DNA from: Akkermansia muciniphila
Lineage (GTDB): Bacteria; Verrucomicrobiota; Verrucomicrobiia; Verrucomicrobiales; Akkermansiaceae
Assembly: GCA_945888515.1 (NCBI GenBank)
Contig: CAMDAD010000019.1
Coordinates: 1-57,356, forward strand
Length of the DNA: 57,356 nt
Direction of reading: 5' to 3'
Under the pieces are notes generated by a model, which saw nothing but the letters and a program-made list of their open reading frames with translations, ran no database searches and was not told the DNA's origin. Of the stretch, positions 17,221 through 27,377 are shown piece after piece; position 1 is the first letter of the stretch, and every line of letters starts with the position of its first letter. The translations under genes were made by a program, and so were the position numbers.

Positions 17221-17445
17221 TTAGGGAATATCTCTCACATACCAACTCTCTACTTTCGCCCGGGCCCAGGGCGTTTTGCGCAGAAAGGTCAGGCTGGATT
17301 TGATGCTGGGATTGCTCTGAAAGCAACGCACCGGAATACGGGCGGCCATTTCCTCCCATCCATAGCGGGCGTAGAGCGATTCGACAATTTGTTGCAGAGT
17401 CACTCCATGCAATGGATCACGCGGATGTCGGGATGGGATGGTCAT
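17221..17445 (-). CDS. VF530 family (DUF2132) DNA-binding-like protein
   Basis: 74 residues that match the family throughout: DPLHGVTLQQIVESL, YGWEEMAARIPVRCF, and NPSIKSSLTFLRKTPWAR followed by KVESWYV. The structure-known member VF530 is a small helical protein with a proposed DNA-binding role. It starts 21 bases after the glnD stop codon on the same strand, so it is probably the last gene of that transcript. Confidence 0.9.
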   Translation of the reverse strand: MTIPSRHPRDPLHGVTLQQIVESLYARYGWEEMAARIPVRCFQSNPSIKSSLTFLRKTPWARAKVESWYVRDIP

Positions 17446-17466
17446 GGAAAGCTAGTATGAGAGAAC

Positions 17467-20208
17467 TTATTCCTCGCACAGCAACAAGGCATCCAGATCC
17501 TGTTTGAGGTGATGAAGGATGGCGGGATCGGTGATTTTCGCGCCGCCCGGGTGGGTGATGTAGAGAGTATCCACGGCAGCTCCTTTTTCGGTACAAATCC
17601 GCGCGTGCACCGTATCAAGATGATGTGCGTTGATCGCGTGAAACAAATCATGCAAGAGGCCGATGCGGTCAAGCGCCTGGATTTCTATCGTCGTGCAGGA
17701 GGGATGGATCTCATTGCTGATGTAGCTACGAACGGGAAATGCAATACCGCCATCAGTACGCGGGGCGAGGAAGTTTTTCTTCCGCTTCAGATACTGTGAT
17801 GCATGGTATTCCTGCGCAGGGAAAATAGCATCGAAGGTCTCCGTGAATTGCTTGCGCACAGCCATGTCAGAGATCGGCTCGAAGTTGATATTGCAGACGC
17901 GGAAGATGTCCACCACGATGCCATCGGTTCGGGTATAAAAGTCGGCAGACAAAATGTTAATCTGCTGAGAGGCGATCGCGCAGCAGACTTTTTCTAACAA
18001 GTTCGGACGATTGCGCGTCGCAAGAATGAGTTCGGAGTATCCCTTGTCGCCGTGATCGATCCACTTGATGCAATACGCGTGATCCTGCGACTCCTCACGC
18101 TGGACGAAGTGTCTCACGGTGCGCACCTGCGTGACGATGTGAGGTGCCTGGCGGAAACTAAATGCGGCTTCCGGCATTCGCTCGAAATGCTCATTGACCC
18201 ACGGGTGGTAGTCCTCACGCATTAGCTCCAGCACCGCAGCGCGCAATTCGAGTTTCTGTTCTTCGATCGACAACGTATAGCCGGCACGTCCTTGATCGAG
18301 AAAACGACTGGTGAGCGAATGAAGTTGCCGCATCAGCGATTCCTTCCAGCCATTCCAAGCATCCGGCGCGGTGCCGTTCGAGTCGGCGTAGGTGAAAAGC
18401 AGCAAGGCATCGAGATTTTCTTTGGTTTTCATCACCGAAGCAAAGTCCGCCACGACATTCGGATCCTCGATATTTTTGGTCGTGGCCGTGCGCCAAAAGA
18501 TCAAGTGATTATCTACCAGAAACATCAGCAACGCACGCCTTGCTCCACTGATTTGTAGGCGCTTGCAAACTCGATTCGCCAACATGGTGGAACCATCGAT
18601 GTGTTCGCGCACGTCTTCGGCTCGGCCGGTATCGTGCATGATAACCGCCAGATACAGGGCATACGGATCCGAAATCTCTAACAGTAACCGCTGATAAAAG
18701 GCCTGCTGCGGCACATCACCAGCGAGCAAGGCATCGAGCTGATCCACGCAGCGCAGCGTGTGTTCATCGGCAGTGTAGCGATGGAAAAACTCATGTTGCA
18801 CGAGACAATCCATGCCATCGAACTCAGGCAGGTAGCGACCGAGGAAACGCACGCGATGCATCAGTCGTAGAATACGGGCAACGTCACCTTTGCGTTCGAG
18901 AATCGCCTGGAAGGTATCGCGGTTGGCCTTGGCATAGCGGAAATTTTTATCCACTAGATCAAGGTGTTCCTTGACTAGCTTGCGCATAGGCGGAGAGAGC
19001 TTGAGATTACGCACCTGGCAATGCTGGAACAACCGCATCATGCGATTCGGGTCTTGCACGAAAATGTCTGGCGTGAGGGCGTAGATGCGACCATCTTTGG
19101 CGACGAAGCCATCGAACTCCTCGCGCTTGCTTTTGCGAAAGCTCAAAAAAGATCGCCACCCGGAGTGGGCCGCCTGCATGGTCTCGATCTGATAGATTTC
19201 CATCAGCGAAGTCGTGTGCTGCCAGAGGTGACGGGTGTGGGTGTAGTAATCCCGCATGAATGCCTCCGTGCGGCGAAGAATGCTTTTTTGTGGATAGTCG
19301 AAAGATGTAGCCACGACCCCTTGCAAGCGTAGCGTCAGAATGTCGTTAGCCTTGCCGGTTTCGTAGTGGAGTTCGTTGCGCACGCGGTGGAGAAAATCAT
19401 GAGCATCGTTGATTTCCTGATAGGCGGCGGCACTGAGGCTTTTCTCCTTCACGAGATCCTTAAGGTCAGTGATGCCACGCACGACATGAGACACCCACAT
19501 GATATTGTGATAATCGCGCAGTCCGCCACAGGACTCCTTGACGTTAGGCTCCTGAAGAAAAGGTGTGTTCGAGTATTTTTTGTGTCGACTCCGCTGATCC
19601 TCACGGCGCAACTCCAAGAACTCCTTTTGTTTTTTCTGCAGGCAATCTTTATCAAAACGCACACAGCAGGTGCGATAGAGCACCTGACTACCTGCGATGC
19701 GGCGAATGTTCATCATCGCCGTTTTGTTTTGCTGATCGGCGTGGGCCTCACTGATGCATTCGGCTACGGATCGAACCGAATGGCCAATCTTCAAACCCAT
19801 GTCCCAGAGTAGATAGAGAATCGTCTCGATGGCTTGTTTTTTTGCTGGTGAAATCGAGGCGGAGGGACGAGGTGTGAGAAACAACAAGTCGATGTCCGAG
19901 CAGGGATTGAGTAAGCCACGACCGTAGCCGCCTATCGCAACCAAGGCGAACTGTGGCGGTTTTTCTCCGTGCGGTAGCAAGGACCACTCGTAAGCGGATT
20001 GTAGCAGGGCATCGAACATTTCCGCACGCGCGCCAGCGATTTCCAAACCACCCGCGCCTTCGCGATGCCGTTGTCGGATCGCCTCCTCCTCCGCTGTGAG
20101 AAAGGCCTTGAATGCGGAAATGCATTCGGCGGGAGACAACTGGCCCTGCATCACAGGAGCCAGCCATTTGGCGGCGCGTTCTTGATAGGGATTTGTGGGA
20201 GCACTCAT
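17467..20208 (-). CDS. glnD: [Protein-PII] uridylyltransferase / uridylyl-removing enzyme
   Basis: Bifunctional nitrogen-status sensor that uridylylates PII when nitrogen is low and removes UMP when glutamine is high. About 913 residues, usual for GlnD. Order: nucleotidyltransferase motif GGYGRGLLNPCSDIDLLF (93-110), a helical linker, an HD domain with HDTGRAEDVREH around the middle, and two C-terminal ACT domains (ELILATRNRPNLLEKV and TIEIQALDRIGLLHDLF) that bind glutamine. The ATG of MSAPTNPYQ is chosen over one seven codons upstream because the latter would overlap the preceding stop. No glnB is in the window. Confidence 0.95.
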   Translation of the reverse strand: MSAPTNPYQERAAKWLAPVMQGQLSPAECISAFKAFLTAEEEAIRQRHREGAGGLEIAGARAEMFDALLQSAYEWSLLPHGEKPPQFALVAIGGYGRGLLNPCSDIDLLFLTPRPSASISPAKKQAIETILYLLWDMGLKIGHSVRSVAECISEAHADQQNKTAMMNIRRIAGSQVLYRTCCVRFDKDCLQKKQKEFLELRREDQRSRHKKYSNTPFLQEPNVKESCGGLRDYHNIMWVSHVVRGITDLKDLVKEKSLSAAAYQEINDAHDFLHRVRNELHYETGKANDILTLRLQGVVATSFDYPQKSILRRTEAFMRDYYTHTRHLWQHTTSLMEIYQIETMQAAHSGWRSFLSFRKSKREEFDGFVAKDGRIYALTPDIFVQDPNRMMRLFQHCQVRNLKLSPPMRKLVKEHLDLVDKNFRYAKANRDTFQAILERKGDVARILRLMHRVRFLGRYLPEFDGMDCLVQHEFFHRYTADEHTLRCVDQLDALLAGDVPQQAFYQRLLLEISDPYALYLAVIMHDTGRAEDVREHIDGSTMLANRVCKRLQISGARRALLMFLVDNHLIFWRTATTKNIEDPNVVADFASVMKTKENLDALLLFTYADSNGTAPDAWNGWKESLMRQLHSLTSRFLDQGRAGYTLSIEEQKLELRAAVLELMREDYHPWVNEHFERMPEAAFSFRQAPHIVTQVRTVRHFVQREESQDHAYCIKWIDHGDKGYSELILATRNRPNLLEKVCCAIASQQINILSADFYTRTDGIVVDIFRVCNINFEPISDMAVRKQFTETFDAIFPAQEYHASQYLKRKKNFLAPRTDGGIAFPVRSYISNEIHPSCTTIEIQALDRIGLLHDLFHAINAHHLDTVHARICTEKGAAVDTLYITHPGGAKITDPAILHHLKQDLDALLLCEE

Positions 20209-20218
20209 GATAAATTCG

Positions 20219-21223
20219 TTAGAGACCAATCGCTGATTTCACTGCCTCGCGTTTGAGGCGCAGTTCGCGCCACTCGTTGACGACACGGCTGGCCTCGATG
20301 ACCCCGCAGCCCGCGGGGAGCATGACGTGATCGCCATCCCACCAGATGCCGCGAATGGCTACGACAGCGCGGAATTTCCCCTCGAACCATAACCCAAAGG
20401 GTGCACCGAACTCGGCAGGGCAGCCCAGTTGTTGCCGCCAATCTAACAAGAGCTGCATGGTTTCTTTCGTACGCGGCAGTGGACCCAGTGCAGGTGTGGG
20501 ATGTAATTTCCGCAGCAGTGTCTCGACGGAGGTATCGTCTTCCAATTCAACATTGATGAGGGTTTGAAAATGTACGATAGGACCGAGATCGAGTATACTA
20601 CGTTCCTGCCGGATCAGCGTCCCCATGTCGGCGAGTTTGGCCATCAGAGTCTGCGCCACAAACTCATGCTCGCGAATTTCTTTTTCATCGACAGCCAGAA
20701 TTTCACGTTCCTCGCGACGAGCAGTGCCGGCGAGGGCCATCGTTTGCAAATGTCGACGATCTAACGCAAAGAGCAACTCCGGAGTCGCACCGGCAAATCC
20801 GCGATCGGCCTCGAGCCAAGCGTAAGAAATTTTTGGCGCTGGTACCCGTGCAAATGCGGTGGCAAGCGCGCGCAGATCACCCTGTGTCCTTTCGCCATGC
20901 TCGACGCTGACCGGAACGGTTTTCTCAAACACACCTTTGCGAATGGAGAGAGAAATGTCCTGAAACACCTGAGCGAAAGATCCGGCATCGGGTGCTTGCC
21001 AGTCGATCAGCGGCAGTTGTTGCAAAGGAATTTCCGCGGCATCCTCGACTTCCCAGCGCTCTGGAATCAGCCAAGGTTCATCCATCGTGAGGCCAAAGTC
21101 ATTGCGATAAAATGCCACGCCTTCCTGCGGTCGCTGCGCGCTGCGCGTGAAGGGACCGTAACCGATCAATCGTCGTTCCCCGGAGAGGCCGAATAGGGCC
21201 ATTTCTTGCGTAGCATTCGTCAT
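20219..21223 (-). CDS. Isochorismate synthase-like chorismate-binding enzyme
   Basis: 334 residues from the chosen ATG. The C-terminal two thirds form a chorismate-binding domain. Visible parts are FAGATPELLFALD, MALAGTARR, KEIREHEFVAQTL, LHPTPALGPLPRTKET and GFWFEG-like GLWFEGKFRAVVAIRG. The PTPAxG motif fits MenF/EntC-type isochorismate synthases, which feed menaquinone or siderophores, but other chorismate enzymes share it. No other menaquinone gene is nearby. Its stop lies 10 bases before glnD on the same strand. Confidence 0.85.
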   Translation of the reverse strand: MTNATQEMALFGLSGERRLIGYGPFTRSAQRPQEGVAFYRNDFGLTMDEPWLIPERWEVEDAAEIPLQQLPLIDWQAPDAGSFAQVFQDISLSIRKGVFEKTVPVSVEHGERTQGDLRALATAFARVPAPKISYAWLEADRGFAGATPELLFALDRRHLQTMALAGTARREEREILAVDEKEIREHEFVAQTLMAKLADMGTLIRQERSILDLGPIVHFQTLINVELEDDTSVETLLRKLHPTPALGPLPRTKETMQLLLDWRQQLGCPAEFGAPFGLWFEGKFRAVVAIRGIWWDGDHVMLPAGCGVIEASRVVNEWRELRLKREAVKSAIGL

Positions 21224-21313
21224 CGCGCTTAGCTCATCACATTGGCGGCGCACGTCCAGTGTTTTATGACATGGGCGGGCAATTTCAATCTCATGCCATA
21301 TTCATTTTCATGC

Positions 21314-22654
21314 TCAACGCTCTAACATTTCCGCACGTTGTAGCAGGGCTTTGGCCGCATCAGCATTTTTATTCTGTTGCTGCCACCAGGAAGCGAGCAA
21401 TCGAATCGCTGCGGCGCTTTCTTTTTTCTCTGTGGCAGGATAGGCTTTGATTGCATCGCGCAGGCGTGCCTCGGCTTTTTCCGTCTGCTTGGCTGTCCAG
21501 TAGGACTCGGCGGCGTGTCTCAGATGCGAGGGATTGCGCGTGGGTTCTTTGGCGAGTTTTTCTGCTTTTTCGAATAGGCCCACTGCCTTCGCGGATTCCT
21601 CGGCATCGAGGTGTGTGGCTACGGCTCGAAGGTAGAGGAGGTCGACATTCTTCGGGTAATCAAAGCAGGCTTTTTCTAACAAAATGCGTGCGGTTTTGGC
21701 ATCCTTTACTGTAAGAAAATCCTGAGCTGCTTCGAGAAATTCGCTGGCGTCCCCACCGCGCAGTTTGAGCATTTCACTGCGATGCTTGCGGGCGAGGTCG
21801 GGTTTCTTTTGCTGATCGTAAAGTTTCGCCAGTGATTGATGAGCCAGAAAGAGCGATGGATCAATGGCCAGCGCGGCTTGCAACTTCGCCTCTCCCTCGG
21901 CCTCTTGTTTGTTCGCCAAATGGAGAATGCCGAGACGCACACACATGTCTAACGATGATGGCGCGGCCATAACATGCGCTTGCAGTATCGCGATCGCTTC
22001 CGGCAATCGTTTGGTTTTGCGAAAATGCTCGGATGCCGCGCGCGCGACGTTAGGGTCCTGCGGGCTTGCCCGCATACGTTCGCGATACATACGGTCGAGC
22101 TGCTCTTGTGATCGGGCATCATCCTGATCGCGCAAGATGCGTGAAAACATCTCTGCCACCGAAGGATCAGCCTGCGGTTGTTTGAGGTAAGTTTGATACA
22201 GTGCTTCAGATTTGGCACGTTGGCCCTGCTGCTCATACAGCCGCAGGAGGCGCTCCACAACTTCGGGATGAGCCGGTTGTTTTTGCTGCAATGTCTCCAA
22301 TGTTTCGACAGCAAGACGCAGCGCAAAATCATCCTCGGCACTCTGGGATCGCAGAAAATCAGTATATAAAAACTGCGCACGCAGCGAATCGGGCCTGTCC
22401 TGCGCTAGGGTGCGATAGAGCGTCGATGCCGTTTTGATATCGCCCGACTGGATCGCCCGCTTCGCCGCACGATCGGCGAGCAACAAAGCCGTAGGATGAG
22501 CGACACGCGCGGCTTCTTCGTGGCTGGCACTACTCTCAGCATCGCCACGCAGACCCGCTAGCACGGCTTTCGCAAACTCACGCCGTGCCAGTCCGGTATC
22601 TTGCGCAAACAAGATTCCGCCGGTGGCAAGCATGATGCTGATCGCGCGAAACAT
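21314..22654 (-). CDS. Secreted TPR-repeat protein
   Basis: 446 residues from the ATG of MFRAISIMLATGGILFAQ, which is a clear signal peptide; the upstream part of the frame has no family features. The rest is a helical array with TPR units, for example ALLLADRAAKRAIQSGDIK, MCVRLGILHLANKQEAE and FLAHQSLAKLYDQQKK, ending about residue 440. Probably periplasmic or surface-associated scaffold. It stands 90 bases upstream of the isochorismate synthase gene on the same strand. Confidence 0.85.
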   Translation of the reverse strand: MFRAISIMLATGGILFAQDTGLARREFAKAVLAGLRGDAESSASHEEAARVAHPTALLLADRAAKRAIQSGDIKTASTLYRTLAQDRPDSLRAQFLYTDFLRSQSAEDDFALRLAVETLETLQQKQPAHPEVVERLLRLYEQQGQRAKSEALYQTYLKQPQADPSVAEMFSRILRDQDDARSQEQLDRMYRERMRASPQDPNVARAASEHFRKTKRLPEAIAILQAHVMAAPSSLDMCVRLGILHLANKQEAEGEAKLQAALAIDPSLFLAHQSLAKLYDQQKKPDLARKHRSEMLKLRGGDASEFLEAAQDFLTVKDAKTARILLEKACFDYPKNVDLLYLRAVATHLDAEESAKAVGLFEKAEKLAKEPTRNPSHLRHAAESYWTAKQTEKAEARLRDAIKAYPATEKKESAAAIRLLASWWQQQNKNADAAKALLQRAEMLER

Positions 22655-22781
22655 CAGCCGAATATAGCGCTTTTTTTCCGCGACACAAGCAAAGCGACAC
22701 GCTTGTAGGGCATCGCACTCGAAGATCACCGCCCCCTCGCAGCTACCTGCCCAAAGGAACCTTAGGTCGCAAAATCCAGCG

Positions 22782-23429
22782 TCATCTGTCCGCCAACAAC
22801 GCAGCTAGCTCCGCCACATTCTGCGCGGTAGAATCGGGCTCCTGCGCGAGCAGGACCTCTCGATCATGATAGCCCCACATTACAGCGATTCCCGCGATAT
22901 CCGCCGCGCGCGCCGTTTGCAAATCAATCACGCTGTCGCCAATCATCGCCGATCGCTCTGCACGCCAAGACGGCGCTTCCAGAATTTCTCGCAAGCCCCT
23001 TGGATCCGGTTTATGCGGTATGCCAGCGCGCTGGCCAATCACCTGTAAAAATACTCCAGGAAAAATCTTTTCTACTATAGTTATAGTAAATTGATGCGGC
23101 TTATTCGATAGCAGTGCTAGGCTATCGCCACGTACGCGCAGGTTTTCCAACAGGTCGGGGATGCCTTCATACGGTGTTGTCCCGCTCTGCCAGTGCAGGG
23201 CATAGTGTTCACGAAAAGACTGCAAAACACGATACTGAAGTTCCTCATCCGCCATACCCAGCGCGCGCCGCACCAGCATTTCCGCGCCGTCGCCGATGAA
23301 GCTGCGCACCGCCTTAGCGTCATGCACTGGCTGATCTTGCGCTGCCAAAGCGGCATTCAAGCTCGCAGCGATTCCCGGTAGCGAATCCACCAATGTCCCG
23401 TCCAAATCAAAAATCCATCCCTTGGTCAC
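22782..23429 (-). CDS. HAD-IA hydrolase, phosphoglycolate phosphatase-like
   Basis: 215 residues from a GTG start. Motif I WIFDLDGTLVDS holds Asp8 and Asp10. The small alpha-helical cap follows, motif II is LALLSNKP, Lys lies in HKPDPRGLREIL, and motif IV is AMIGDSVIDLQTARAADI. This layout matches Gph, which removes phosphate from 2-phosphoglycolate formed during DNA repair or oxygenation. It begins 12 bases after the stop of the one-TM protein gene and is probably co-transcribed. A bipartite palindrome lies within it at 23072-23089. Confidence 0.9.
   Translation of the reverse strand: MTKGWIFDLDGTLVDSLPGIAASLNAALAAQDQPVHDAKAVRSFIGDGAEMLVRRALGMADEELQYRVLQSFREHYALHWQSGTTPYEGIPDLLENLRVRGDSLALLSNKPHQFTITIVEKIFPGVFLQVIGQRAGIPHKPDPRGLREILEAPSWRAERSAMIGDSVIDLQTARAADIAGIAVMWGYHDREVLLAQEPDSTAQNVAELAALLADR
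23072..23089. repeat. Bipartite palindrome CTACTA-N6-TAGTAA, copy 6
   Basis: Spacer TAGTTA. The inner bases extend the symmetry to TACTATA-GT-TATAGTA. It lies in coding sequence of the HAD phosphatase, encoding an AT-rich patch unlike its GC-rich surroundings. Confidence 0.65.
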
Positions 23430-23441
23430 AGGGAGATTGCA

Positions 23442-23846
23442 TCAGAATCCGATCAAACTCACCAGCTCAGTATCGGAAAACTCGCCTAGGTGATCTGTGG
23501 CCGCCAACAACATTTCTTGATTGGCCACTTCGTCAAGCGTTGCAAATGCGTCCGCAGGTTCGGGGCGATGCTCGACTACGCTCTGTGTCGTTTCAGGAAG
23601 GAAAAAAATCACGGCGGCGATGGTCAAAGCCGCAGCCATGGCGGCTACCGATCCCACCACGGCATAAGAACGAGCCCAAAACGGCTGACTGCGGACTTCC
23701 CCCTGACGCACCGCGCGCATGACCCGATCGGCAAAAACGGGAGAAACCGTGGGCGCAGGCGATTGACGCAGTAAATCCCAGACAGGGTCTTGAGAAACAT
23801 CCCGCTCGTCGCTGTTCATCACTTGTGGCTTGTTTGGTGCTTTCAT
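23442..23846 (-). CDS. Single-pass membrane protein, unknown function
   Basis: 134 residues from the chosen ATG (MKAPNKPQVMN). A cytoplasmic N-terminal part (1-58) contains a conserved-looking segment PVWDLLRQSPAPTVSPVFADRVMRAVR, followed by one membrane helix (about 62-83) and a short acidic outer tail. The arrangement resembles small anti-sigma-like or cell-envelope proteins that sit next to sigma factors, but no sigma factor is adjacent. It is immediately upstream of the HAD phosphatase gene. Confidence 0.7.
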   Translation of the reverse strand: MKAPNKPQVMNSDERDVSQDPVWDLLRQSPAPTVSPVFADRVMRAVRQGEVRSQPFWARSYAVVGSVAAMAAALTIAAVIFFLPETTQSVVEHRPEPADAFATLDEVANQEMLLAATDHLGEFSDTELVSLIGF

Positions 23847-23977
23847 CGGATACCTCCTGCGCAATGGAACATCGCATGCGATCAAAAGTCGCGCCTAAAT
23901 CGCAATTTATTTCGCCAACGCCCACGGCATCGGACCATGGCGAGGCAACTGATCCACGCGGGCGAGATGCGGGCTTG

Positions 23978-26900
23978 CTAGCCCATGCTTGCTGTTTCGC
24001 GATGAGAAGCGCTCGGTTTCTCCCGCAGATACCAGGCCCAGAACGCTCTCGCACGATCCAACCAGCTTTCTGTAATCAGGTAAAAAGAAGGAATTAGGAA
24101 CAGCGTGATGACGGTCGAAAACAAGATGCCAAAAGCGAGTGACACAGCCATCGGGATGAGGAACTGCCCCTGCACGGATGTATCGATGATGGTGGGCACC
24201 AGGCCAACGAAAGTGGTGAGAGAAGTCAACATGATGGGGCGGAAGCGCTTGGTGCCGGCACCTATGGCGGCATCGATCCGGCTCATGCCCGCCGCGCGGT
24301 GCTGATTGATGAAGTCGATCAGCACAATGGCGTTGTTCACCACGATACCCGCCACGGCGAGGATGCCGAAAGCGGAGAGAAAAGAAGGGACCACGCCCAT
24401 AATCAAGTGGCCGAACAGGGCTCCGATCACACCAAAGGGAATGGCGAGCAAAATATAAAACGGCTGGAGGAGCGACTTGAAGGGAATGACCAGTAGGATG
24501 TAGAGGGCGAGAAGAATCGACAGCGCGCCGATGATGATCCGATTGTTGGTTTCCTCGTGCTCGGCGAGGTAGCCAGTGAAGCGCCAAGACAATCCGGGGT
24601 GATCGATAAAAACCGCTTGCAATCTCTGCTCCAGATCACGACCGATCTCCACGATGTCGACGCTGCTGTTTTCCGCCTGAGCCCAGATGGTGATGGCTTG
24701 GGCGCCATTGGTGCGGGTGATCTCCGAGCGCGCCTTGGCAAAATTCACTTCGGCCACGCTCGTAAGCGGAGCTTCCCCGCCACTGGGCAGGCGGATGCGC
24801 ATTTGTTCCAGCGTGTGAAGCGACTGGCGTTTTTCAAGGGGGAGGCGCACCATCACGCGGATATCATCGATTTCCCGTTGCACCCGCTGGGCTTGCTCGC
24901 CGAAAAAAGAAGATCTCACCTGGCGACCGAGTTCGCGCTGAGTCAGACCGAGCGCCTCACCCTCAGGGCGAATGGAAATCACCAGCTCATCGCGATTGCG
25001 GGAGAGGTTGCTGCCGGAAGAGTCGATGCCTTGGTACGACTTTAATAGTAATTCGATCTCCTCCACCAACTGATCGCGAGCATCCGAGGCCGCTCCACGC
25101 AGTTCGAGCTGGATCGATTCCTCACCTCCACTGCCGCGGAAGCCTCGCCCGCTGTCGACCATGATATAAAACGACTGCGCTGCACTCACATCGCCGCAAA
25201 GCTCGCGCCAGCGCTTGGAAATTTCTTTTGCCGATGGGCCGGGGACACTGCGCTCCGAGGCATCTACAATGGTGACAATGACAAAACCTGAGCGGGCATC
25301 CACCCCAGGACGCCCTGGCCAACCGCCTGCGGAAGTGAGCACATCATTGATCAACGACTTGCCCGTGCCTGGATCGACGAATTCCTTGCGCAACTGATCC
25401 GCCGCTTTTTCGGTTTGTTTCACCAGTATATCGGTATCCGCCACCTTCGCATCGCGCGGCATGATGATATTTGCATAGAGGCGGTTTTTTTCGATATTCG
25501 GCATCGTCACAAAGCCGAGACGACCACTTTTGATCAGCGCTACCGATGCCATCGCAAAGGCGAAAAACAGACAGCAAGTCGAATAGCGGTGGCGGGTAGT
25601 GAAAACGATCAAGGGGCGGAAGTAGCCCTCGATGAAACGCTCTAGCCCATCAGCAATTCGCTTCTGGAAGCGAGCGAAGGGGCCAGGATACGCAGAGAGC
25701 GGCTTAAGGAATTTGAGGTGCGCTGGCAGCGAGAGTTTTGCCTCGAGTAAAGAGAACAGCAAAATGCCAATGATCACCGGCGGCACTTGCTTCGTGTAGG
25801 TTCCATAAAATCCCTCAAAAAACATTAGGGGTAAAAAAGCGACGATAGTGGTGAGCGTGCCGAACGTCACTGGTAGGGCGATTTCTTGTGTACCGCAAAT
25901 CGTAGCCTCTTCGGGATCCATGCCCTCGTTCATCTTGCTGTAAATGTTTTCCGAGGTGACGATGGCGTCATCGACAATGAGTCCCACCGCGATGATGAAA
26001 CCGAACAATGACATCACATTCACCGTGTAGCCAAAATAAGGCATCAACCAAAGTGTGCCGGCAAAGGAGACAGGGATGCCGAGAAGCACCCAGATGGCGA
26101 TGCTAGGACGGAGAAAAAGTCCGAGCACAATCATGACGAGGATGCAACCTTGCAGCAGCGTGCTGATGAGTGAATTCAGCCGACCTTTCAACTCGATGGT
26201 GGAGTCATCCCAAATGTGGATGCTAATACCGGAAGGGAAACGTTGCGGGGCTTTGGCCGCGTATTGTTTGACTTGCTTGGCGATTTCTAGGGCGCTTTCA
26301 TTATTGAGGCGCAAGCATTCCACGAGCAACGCGGGCTTGCCATTGAAGCGGAGAATCTTGCGGTTTTCTTCAAATCCATCGGTTACCTTGGCGACATCGC
26401 CCAGCTTCACCGCAGCACCGCGACTGTTGAGCAGAACGATGTTGGCAAATTCTTCTTCGCTGAATGCCTGGCCGCTGGTGCGGATCAGGAGACTGCCCTC
26501 ATCGGTCTGGATCTGACCGGCGGGCACATCGAGCGAAGTGCGGCGCACAGCCTCCGCGAGATCGTTATAGGTCAACCCGAAGTCGCGCAGGCGTTCAGGA
26601 TCGGCTTCGATGGAAATTTCCAGCGGAGAAGCCCCTTGCAATTCCGCTTGGGAAATGCCGGGCAACTCAGTGAGGTCATCGCGCACACGTCTTGCCGCTT
26701 TCAGCAAATCGGCCTCGTCCATGTTGCCGGTGATGGCCACCTTGATCACATCGAACCAGCGAGTGCTGTTCGGCACTTCGAGCTTAGGCGGTTCCGTTTC
26801 TGCGGGGAAATTGGTGATGCCCATGATGAGCGGGCGCATTTGCTCCATCAGCTTTTCGGGGTCGGTGAGCTGATCCGCCTTTACCTCGATGCTGGCATAG

Positions 26901-27157
26901 CCCGTGCGCGCCTCGGACTCGATGGACTCGATGCCTGGTAGGTTCTCGATGGCACGCTCGATGGGAATCACCACGGCTCGTTCTACATCCGAGGGCGTGC
27001 CGCCGCGGTAGTTGACAGTAATTTGTACTTCATCGAAACGGAAAGCGGGATTCACCTCCAGCGTCGTGCGTTTCCACACCGAATGCGCCCCTAACACGAG
27101 GATGATGCCAATCATGAGATTGGCGGCGAGGTGATTGCGGGCGAACCAGGCGATCAT
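23978..27157 (-). CDS. RND efflux permease (AcrB/HAE family)
   Basis: 1059 residues, the usual size. It has a first membrane helix (ANLMIGIILVLGAHSVW), a large periplasmic loop (NYRGGTPSDVERAVVIPIERAIENL), the central membrane bundle with proton-relay Asp pair in VGLIVDDAIVTSENI, a second periplasmic loop and the last six helices (FGILAVAGIVVNNAIVLIDFINQHR). It exports substrates using the proton gradient with an adaptor and outer-membrane channel. No adaptor gene is beside it. Substrate undetermined; the sequence fits drug/lipophile pumps better than metal CzcA types. Confidence 0.93.
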   Translation of the reverse strand: MIAWFARNHLAANLMIGIILVLGAHSVWKRTTLEVNPAFRFDEVQITVNYRGGTPSDVERAVVIPIERAIENLPGIESIESEARTGYASIEVKADQLTDPEKLMEQMRPLIMGITNFPAETEPPKLEVPNSTRWFDVIKVAITGNMDEADLLKAARRVRDDLTELPGISQAELQGASPLEISIEADPERLRDFGLTYNDLAEAVRRTSLDVPAGQIQTDEGSLLIRTSGQAFSEEEFANIVLLNSRGAAVKLGDVAKVTDGFEENRKILRFNGKPALLVECLRLNNESALEIAKQVKQYAAKAPQRFPSGISIHIWDDSTIELKGRLNSLISTLLQGCILVMIVLGLFLRPSIAIWVLLGIPVSFAGTLWLMPYFGYTVNVMSLFGFIIAVGLIVDDAIVTSENIYSKMNEGMDPEEATICGTQEIALPVTFGTLTTIVAFLPLMFFEGFYGTYTKQVPPVIIGILLFSLLEAKLSLPAHLKFLKPLSAYPGPFARFQKRIADGLERFIEGYFRPLIVFTTRHRYSTCCLFFAFAMASVALIKSGRLGFVTMPNIEKNRLYANIIMPRDAKVADTDILVKQTEKAADQLRKEFVDPGTGKSLINDVLTSAGGWPGRPGVDARSGFVIVTIVDASERSVPGPSAKEISKRWRELCGDVSAAQSFYIMVDSGRGFRGSGGEESIQLELRGAASDARDQLVEEIELLLKSYQGIDSSGSNLSRNRDELVISIRPEGEALGLTQRELGRQVRSSFFGEQAQRVQREIDDIRVMVRLPLEKRQSLHTLEQMRIRLPSGGEAPLTSVAEVNFAKARSEITRTNGAQAITIWAQAENSSVDIVEIGRDLEQRLQAVFIDHPGLSWRFTGYLAEHEETNNRIIIGALSILLALYILLVIPFKSLLQPFYILLAIPFGVIGALFGHLIMGVVPSFLSAFGILAVAGIVVNNAIVLIDFINQHRAAGMSRIDAAIGAGTKRFRPIMLTSLTTFVGLVPTIIDTSVQGQFLIPMAVSLAFGILFSTVITLFLIPSFYLITESWLDRARAFWAWYLREKPSASHRETASMG
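25035..25050. repeat. Bipartite motif TACGA-N6-TAGTA, copy 7
   Basis: Spacer CTTTAA, inside the RND permease gene. G variant in one arm. Confidence 0.45.
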
Positions 27158-27377
27158 GGGTAAAATGAATACGTAGCGAAACGGCCGATTTGTCTGTGAG
27201 ACGTGAGATCTGTCTCTCGAACCAGCCGAGAAAAATGCCGTTGCCTAGTGAACCACAGTTTTGCTCAACGTGCTACCTTTTTCCCGTAATGACAAAGTCC
27301 GGCGTCTGAGAGGTGCGGCGCTGAATGTCACCGCATTCTCCTTGCCAAGCCCATGGATGCTTCGCTAGCTTGACTGT